A stretch of DNA of 64,000 nucleotides, taken from positions 27,738-91,737 of the forward strand of contig CAZBZK010000001.1 in NCBI GenBank assembly GCA_964496365.1, read 5' to 3'. The notes under the pieces are model-generated. The model was not told the DNA's origin and did not search any database. It was given only the letters and a program-made list of their open reading frames with translations. The position numbers and the translations under genes are program-made. Source of the DNA: AB-629-J13 sp964496365. Its GTDB lineage: Bacteria > Fidelibacterota > Marinisomatia > Marinisomatales > AB-629-J13. This document shows positions 59,546-64,000 of the stretch, in pieces. Every line of letters starts with the position of its first letter. Position 1 is the first letter of the stretch.

Positions 59546-61942
59546 ATGAAAACAACAATTAAATACACACTTTTTACGTTTGGAATACTTCTTGTAATTG
59601 TAATTGGATTGAGAACGTACCTATATTCTCCGCTTCCTCTTTATGAGGGTGAAATAGAATTAAGCGAGTTAAAAGATACGGTTCATGTGTACACCGATGA
59701 GTTTGCTGTGCCACATGTTTTTGCGAAAAACGAAATGGATTTGTTTTTAACAGCCGGATATATAGCCGCAAGAGAACGGCTGTTTCAAATGAGCATGGTT
59801 GCTTATGCGGTAAGGGGAGAACTGGCATCGGCCCTTGGAGATGAGTATCTATCTTCTGACGTCTATTTGAGAACATGGCGAATTCCTGCAATTTCTAAAC
59901 AAATAGCAGAAAACATGTATCCAGAAGAACAAAAAATATTAAAGGCTTTTTGTCATGGAATCAATATATATATTTCTCAGGCAATGAATGATTTACCGAT
60001 TGAGTTCAAAATTTTGAGAATTAAACCACTTTTTTGGCGACCGTCTGATGTAACTGGATACGCTAGAATGATGGCACACGAAATGCAGTCTTCATGGAAA
60101 TCTGAAATTGTGTATGGAGCTGTTGCTGAATATTTTGGAATGGATAAGTTATCAGAAATTCATCCAGAATTTGTGTTGGACGAGCCAACAATTTCAAAAG
60201 GATTGAAACCGGTTTTCGACCACATTCTAACTCAAGAAACCAAACTGAGAGACTTACTTGGATTTAGATCCCCACATATTGGGTCGAACAGCTGGGTGTT
60301 ATCTGGCAAAAAAACATCAAGTGGAAAACCGTTATTAGCTAACGATCCCCATTTAGAATTTTCCCAACCAGCCCGTTGGTATGAAATGCATTTGAAAGGA
60401 GGAAAATATAATTCTAGTGGTGTATGTATAGCCGGAATCCCAGTTCCGGTTATTGGGAACAACGAAACATGTGCCTGGGGATTTACAAACAGCATGGTGG
60501 ATGATGTGGATTTTTTTATTGAAAAAATAAACCCGGAAATTCCAAACCAATATTTGCACGGAGATGAATGGAGATCAATGAAGCTGGTTTCAGAAACTAT
60601 TCCTGTGAAAGAGGGAAAAGACACAACCATAGTTGTAAGATTAACACATCACGGGCCTGTGATTAGCGACATTCATCCTTTGTTAAATAACAATAAGGAA
60701 GTAGTATCTATGGCATGGACAGGTCATGAGAAAACCAACGAAATGAATGCATTTATGAAATTAAATACTATGAAAAACTGGGATGACTTTACAGAAGCGG
60801 TAAAGAATTTTGGAGTGCCGGGACAAAACATTATATATGCTGACACAGCAGGAAATATTGGATGGAGACCAGCAGTTTATATCCCAATCCGCAGAGAAGG
60901 AAACAGCTTGATCCCAAGACCTGGTCACGACCCAAACTATGATTGGAAGGGATATGTACCCTTCGAAAAAATGCCTTTTATTTTTAATCCTGAAAAAGGA
61001 TATATTTCTACTGCAAACAACAAAACAATCGGTGAAGAATTCCCTTTTTATATTTCCGGGTTATGGGCAGATCCAAGTCGGGCTGATAGAATAATAGAAT
61101 TAATTGATCCAATGGAATATGCCACCGTTGATGACATGAAATCAATACAGCTGGATATGGTCTCACCATTTGCAAAAGAAATATGTTCCCTTTTGTTTCA
61201 ATTTGATTTAGCCTTTGATAACGATAAAACAAATAAGACAATTTCTTCCTTAATCGCTTGGGACGGCAATGAAAATGCACAATCAGAAGAAGCATTATTT
61301 TTTCATTCAATAATAAACGAATTAGTTAAAAACATTTATGGCGACGAACTTTCTTTTTTGGGAAAACATTATTTAGAAGCATTTTTGGGTATGAAATATC
61401 TCTATACTAGGAACCTAAGAAGGATGTTAAAAAACCCCAACTCATCCTGGTATGATAACATTTCCACACCTAAAATAAAAGAGAAAAGAATAGACGTAAT
61501 AAAAACATCTTTGAGAGATGGAATTAATAAAGTATTTGATGAATATAAAAAAGAGAATAAAAGTTTAATATGGGGTAAAGCACATTCGTTAACACATACC
61601 CATTTATTAGGAGACATAAAAATATTGAATAATATTTTCAATTTTAATGTGGGGCCGTTTCTTTCCGGAGGATCGGATAAAACGGTAAGAGCAGGAGGGT
61701 TTAGTTATTTAGAACCTTTCAACCAGACCGCTGGTGCGTCCATGCGCAGAATCGTAGATTTTGATAATTTAGATGAAATTGATTTCATTCTTCCAACGGG
61801 GCAATCTGGTTTATCTCACAGCCCACATTATAAAGACCAATCAGAACTATACCACAACGGAAAATACAAAACCACGCATTTTAACGAAGCCCAAATAAAA
61901 AAAAATAAAAACTATAAAAAACTCCTACTTCTGCCTAAATGA
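59546..61942 (+). CDS. Penicillin acylase family protein (peptidase S45)
   Basis: Ntn-hydrolase that cleaves amide bonds; natural substrates may include acyl-homoserine lactones, acylated amino acids or penicillin-like amides. It has 798 residues. An N-terminal hydrophobic segment (7-25) acts as signal or anchor. The self-cleavage site is before Ser247 in HIGSNSWVLSG, giving alpha and beta chains; the beta chain follows with LANDPHLEF and AGIPVPVIGNNETCAWGFTN (quoted in part). The next gene overlaps by four bases. The class is clear, the substrate is not. Confidence 0.92.
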   Translation: MKTTIKYTLFTFGILLVIVIGLRTYLYSPLPLYEGEIELSELKDTVHVYTDEFAVPHVFAKNEMDLFLTAGYIAARERLFQMSMVAYAVRGELASALGDEYLSSDVYLRTWRIPAISKQIAENMYPEEQKILKAFCHGINIYISQAMNDLPIEFKILRIKPLFWRPSDVTGYARMMAHEMQSSWKSEIVYGAVAEYFGMDKLSEIHPEFVLDEPTISKGLKPVFDHILTQETKLRDLLGFRSPHIGSNSWVLSGKKTSSGKPLLANDPHLEFSQPARWYEMHLKGGKYNSSGVCIAGIPVPVIGNNETCAWGFTNSMVDDVDFFIEKINPEIPNQYLHGDEWRSMKLVSETIPVKEGKDTTIVVRLTHHGPVISDIHPLLNNNKEVVSMAWTGHEKTNEMNAFMKLNTMKNWDDFTEAVKNFGVPGQNIIYADTAGNIGWRPAVYIPIRREGNSLIPRPGHDPNYDWKGYVPFEKMPFIFNPEKGYISTANNKTIGEEFPFYISGLWADPSRADRIIELIDPMEYATVDDMKSIQLDMVSPFAKEICSLLFQFDLAFDNDKTNKTISSLIAWDGNENAQSEEALFFHSIINELVKNIYGDELSFLGKHYLEAFLGMKYLYTRNLRRMLKNPNSSWYDNISTPKIKEKRIDVIKTSLRDGINKVFDEYKKENKSLIWGKAHSLTHTHLLGDIKILNNIFNFNVGPFLSGGSDKTVRAGGFSYLEPFNQTAGASMRRIVDFDNLDEIDFILPTGQSGLSHSPHYKDQSELYHNGKYKTTHFNEAQIKKNKNYKKLLLLPK

Positions 61943-62763
61943 TAATTTTCTTACTTGTTTTTCTGGCTTTTTCCGGATTTATCTTAATTCATTTATTAGT
62001 GTGGAAGCCAAACCCATCAAGTCACTTTTTCCCCCATAAATTTCCACTTTTTATTACCCACAGGGGTGTACACAAAACAGTACCTGAGAATACAATTGCA
62101 GCAGTAGAAAAAGCAATAGAATCCGGATTTACATTTGTAGAGCTGGATGTGATTGCCGACTTCAATAACGATATTATTTGTTCACATAATATAGACTTAG
62201 AAAGAGAAACAGAAGGACATGGTTTCGTTGATGAAAAAGAATATAGCGAATTACAGCATATTTATTGTAGATCAACAAATGGTAATCATGAACAAACAAA
62301 CATCCCTCTTTTAAAAACCATATTAGAAAAGTTTAGCAAGAAAATAAATTTTGTACTGGATGTAAAAACAAGAAGGCCCTTGGACATCACTCCATCCAAG
62401 AAAATCGTAGAGCTTGTAAAAGAGTTCAATTTGGAAAATTCAATAATTGTTTCCAGTTTTAACCCGCTGTTTTTGCTGGTTTTAAAATGGCTTGAGCCAA
62501 AAATACTTACAGGATTTATTTTTAAAAACCCAACACACTTGAAATTGACAAACATTATTCATCCGGACTTTCTCCACCCCAGAGGAGACATTGTCGATGA
62601 AAAATTAATTAATTATTCAAACAGTAGAAACTTGCCCATAAATACTTGGACAATAAACAATACTTTGTCATGGAATTGGTTGTCTTCAATGGGGGTTTGT
62701 GGAGTTATTACAGATGAAATCCCAACATCCATGGCAAATAGACAAAACAGAATAGTTGAATAA
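61939..62763 (+). CDS. Glycerophosphodiester phosphodiesterase, membrane-anchored
   Basis: Hydrolyses glycerophosphodiesters (lipid breakdown products) to glycerol 3-phosphate and an alcohol. It has 274 residues. An N-terminal membrane helix (1-22) is followed by a TIM-barrel with ITHRGVHKTVPENTIAA near 34-50 (catalytic His and Glu), VELDVI and SHNIDLERETEG, the second catalytic His. The barrel closes with INTWTINN and GVITDEI. It overlaps the penicillin acylase gene (ATGA), so they form a two-gene operon; both act outside or at the membrane. Confidence 0.92.
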   Translation: MIIFLLVFLAFSGFILIHLLVWKPNPSSHFFPHKFPLFITHRGVHKTVPENTIAAVEKAIESGFTFVELDVIADFNNDIICSHNIDLERETEGHGFVDEKEYSELQHIYCRSTNGNHEQTNIPLLKTILEKFSKKINFVLDVKTRRPLDITPSKKIVELVKEFNLENSIIVSSFNPLFLLVLKWLEPKILTGFIFKNPTHLKLTNIIHPDFLHPRGDIVDEKLINYSNSRNLPINTWTINNTLSWNWLSSMGVCGVITDEIPTSMANRQNRIVE

Positions 62764-62835
62764 AATTTCTATATCCAGGAATATATAGTGAGAGAAAATT
62801 ACGTGGGGGCAGTTAAACAACAAGAATTAAAATGA

Positions 62836-62867
62836 GTGTTCATGTGTATACGTGTCAACGTGAACAC
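62836..62867. terminator. Hairpin between convergent GDPD and purH genes
   Basis: GTGTTCATGT (62836-62845) pairs with ACGTGAACAC (62858-62867) over ten positions including one G-U, with a 12-base loop. There is no T-tract, so it may stop transcription weakly or have another role. Confidence 0.3.
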
Positions 62868-62892
62868 CTGAGCACATCGGACTTAAATATTT

Positions 62893-64000
62893 TTAGTGCT
62901 TAAAGCACCGTGTGCCGGTAAAGATCATGGCGATGCCATATTCGTCGCAAGCATCAATCACTTCTTGGTCTCGAATAGACCCACCGGGCTGGACCACCAC
63001 TTTAATTCCTGAATCTTTGATGGCGTCAATGCTGTCCCGAAATGGGAAAAAAGCGTCGGAAGCCAAGACACCGCCCTTTACATTATCACCACCTTTTCGC
63101 AATGCCATGTGGACTGCATCTACACGGCTCACTTGTCCTGCGCCGAGCCCCAATGTGGTATTGTCTTTGGCAATCAAAATACCGTTGGACTTGGCATGGC
63201 GGAGCACCTTCCATGTAAATAAAGCGGTTTCAACATCTTGACCTGAAGGCTGTGCTTTTGTTACCGTTTTAAAATCTTCACGTGTTAATGTTTTATTGTC
63301 AGTGCCTTGAACCAAAAGACCACCGTTCACATTTCGGACTTCAAGTTTGGGCGTCCGTTTTCCGAATTTGCTAATTTCAAGTACACGCAGGTTTTTCTTC
63401 TTTTTGAAAATGTCCAGCGCTTCTGGTTCAAAGTCCGGCGCTAAAACAATTTCCACAAAGACGGATGTAATGGCTTCCGCTACTTCCTTGGTGCAGGTAC
63501 GATTGAAAGCAATAATGCCGCCGAATGCAGAAAGAGAATCAGCATTAAAAGCGCGAGTGTACACATCCAAGAGATCGTTCCCCGTGGCCACACCGCAAGG
63601 ATTGGAATGCTTCACCACTACGCAGGCGGGATCGTCAAACTCCCGTACGCAAGCCAATGCGCCGTCTGCATCCATAATATTATTATAGGAAAGCTGCTTC
63701 CCTTGATGAATGGTCGCATTCAAAATATTCGGCTCTGTGTTGCCGGGTGTTTTATAGGACGCAGCGGATTGATGGGGATTCTCACCATAGCGCATGGTGG
63801 AATGTTTTTCAAAGGTGAGCGAAAAATCATCAGAGAGCGCGTCGCTCTTTAAATAATTATGAATGATGGTATCACATTGGGCTGTGTGCCCAAAGGCTTT
63901 TGACGAAAGTTGCTGTCTTGTTTCAAATGAAATTTCGCCTGATGACAATTCATCGGTGATGGTGGAATAATCTGACGGATCAACCGCCACACAAACCCAC
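62893..64000 (-). CDS. purH: Bifunctional AICAR transformylase/IMP cyclohydrolase PurH (5' end missing)
   Basis: Performs the last two steps of IMP synthesis. The gene runs off the window edge; what is present starts within the IMP cyclohydrolase domain (VAVDPSDYSTITDEL) and covers the whole transformylase domain. Landmarks: MRYGENPHQSAA, VVVKHSNPCGVATG with the catalytic Lys-His, LSAFGGIIAFNR, GLGAGQVSRVDAV and ASDAFFPFRDSID, ending GTRCFKH. GC is about 42-50% in lines counted by hand against about 27-37% just outside. It converges with the GDPD gene across a hairpin. Confidence 0.96.
   Translation of the reverse strand, partial: WVCVAVDPSDYSTITDELSSGEISFETRQQLSSKAFGHTAQCDTIIHNYLKSDALSDDFSLTFEKHSTMRYGENPHQSAASYKTPGNTEPNILNATIHQGKQLSYNNIMDADGALACVREFDDPACVVVKHSNPCGVATGNDLLDVYTRAFNADSLSAFGGIIAFNRTCTKEVAEAITSVFVEIVLAPDFEPEALDIFKKKKNLRVLEISKFGKRTPKLEVRNVNGGLLVQGTDNKTLTREDFKTVTKAQPSGQDVETALFTWKVLRHAKSNGILIAKDNTTLGLGAGQVSRVDAVHMALRKGGDNVKGGVLASDAFFPFRDSIDAIKDSGIKVVVQPGGSIRDQEVIDACDEYGIAMIFTGTRCFKH

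Noticed and set aside
62849..62867. parS-like CAACGTGAACA near purH
   Set aside because: It lacks the CACGTG centre and is better explained as the arm of a hairpin.
1..64000. CRISPR arrays, insertion sequences, prophage or toxin-antitoxin modules
   Set aside because: No regularly spaced repeats, transposase or integrase motifs, or small toxin-antitoxin pairs were seen on either strand.

Overview
This window is a single chromosomal stretch from a low-GC (mostly about 35-40%) diderm bacterium. Diderm features are YidC with a large periplasmic domain, TonB/ExbB/ExbD, SurA-like chaperones and lipoproteins. Gene content (homodimeric pyruvate dehydrogenase, pyruvate phosphate dikinase, an actinobacterial-type succinate dehydrogenase, paired ExbD genes, DUF5117-type metalloprotease) suggests an FCB-group marine lineage, possibly Marinimicrobia/SAR406. 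That placement is an inference; there is no rRNA gene to confirm it. I see no tRNA, rRNA, CRISPR array, prophage or insertion sequence.

Left arm (1-27.8 kb), accessory and metabolic: a lytic transglycosylase, an aldehyde dehydrogenase, a lipoprotein hydrolase with an Smr protein, a 520-base gap holding a promoter-like sequence and a 13-bp hairpin, orphan motA/motB closed by a strong terminator, a frameshifted asparagine synthetase pseudogene, and ppdK. Next comes an operon of peptide-transporter genes (binding protein and two permeases, no ATPase) running into a Nudix hydrolase, a GCS2-type glutamate-cysteine ligase and a gamma-glutamyl hydrolase. Then come pirin, two small membrane proteins, sdhCAB, a ctp-exbB-exbD-exbD-tonB operon, a hotdog protein and a PQQ-type sugar dehydrogenase.

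Origin region (27.8-48 kb): dnaA (minus) is divergent from rpmH-yidD-yidC-mnmE-mnmG-mfd-foldase-surA. A 305-base AT-rich gap with several DnaA boxes (probable oriC) follows, and then dnaN-recF-dciA-like-gyrB-gyrA-yggS. Two near-perfect parS sites lie at the mnmE/mnmG junction and in the first codons of mfd. rnpA is missing between rpmH and yidD, and the usual rsmG-parA-parB block is missing after mnmG. Base composition of the + strand appears to switch from T-rich to A-rich across the proposed origin.

Right arm (48-64 kb): a PNP-like fragment, psuG, a MATE exporter, an aceE-aceF-lpd operon that overlaps a secreted zinc metalloprotease and a small reductase-like gene, a penicillin-acylase family enzyme overlapping a glycerophosphodiester phosphodiesterase, and the 3' part of purH. 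purH runs off the window edge and has clearly higher GC than its neighbours.

No wholly new defence or mobile system is visible. The most interesting material is the rearranged replication origin with embedded parS sites and missing neighbours, the gamma-glutamyl/peptide-transport operon, and the structured gap upstream of motA.
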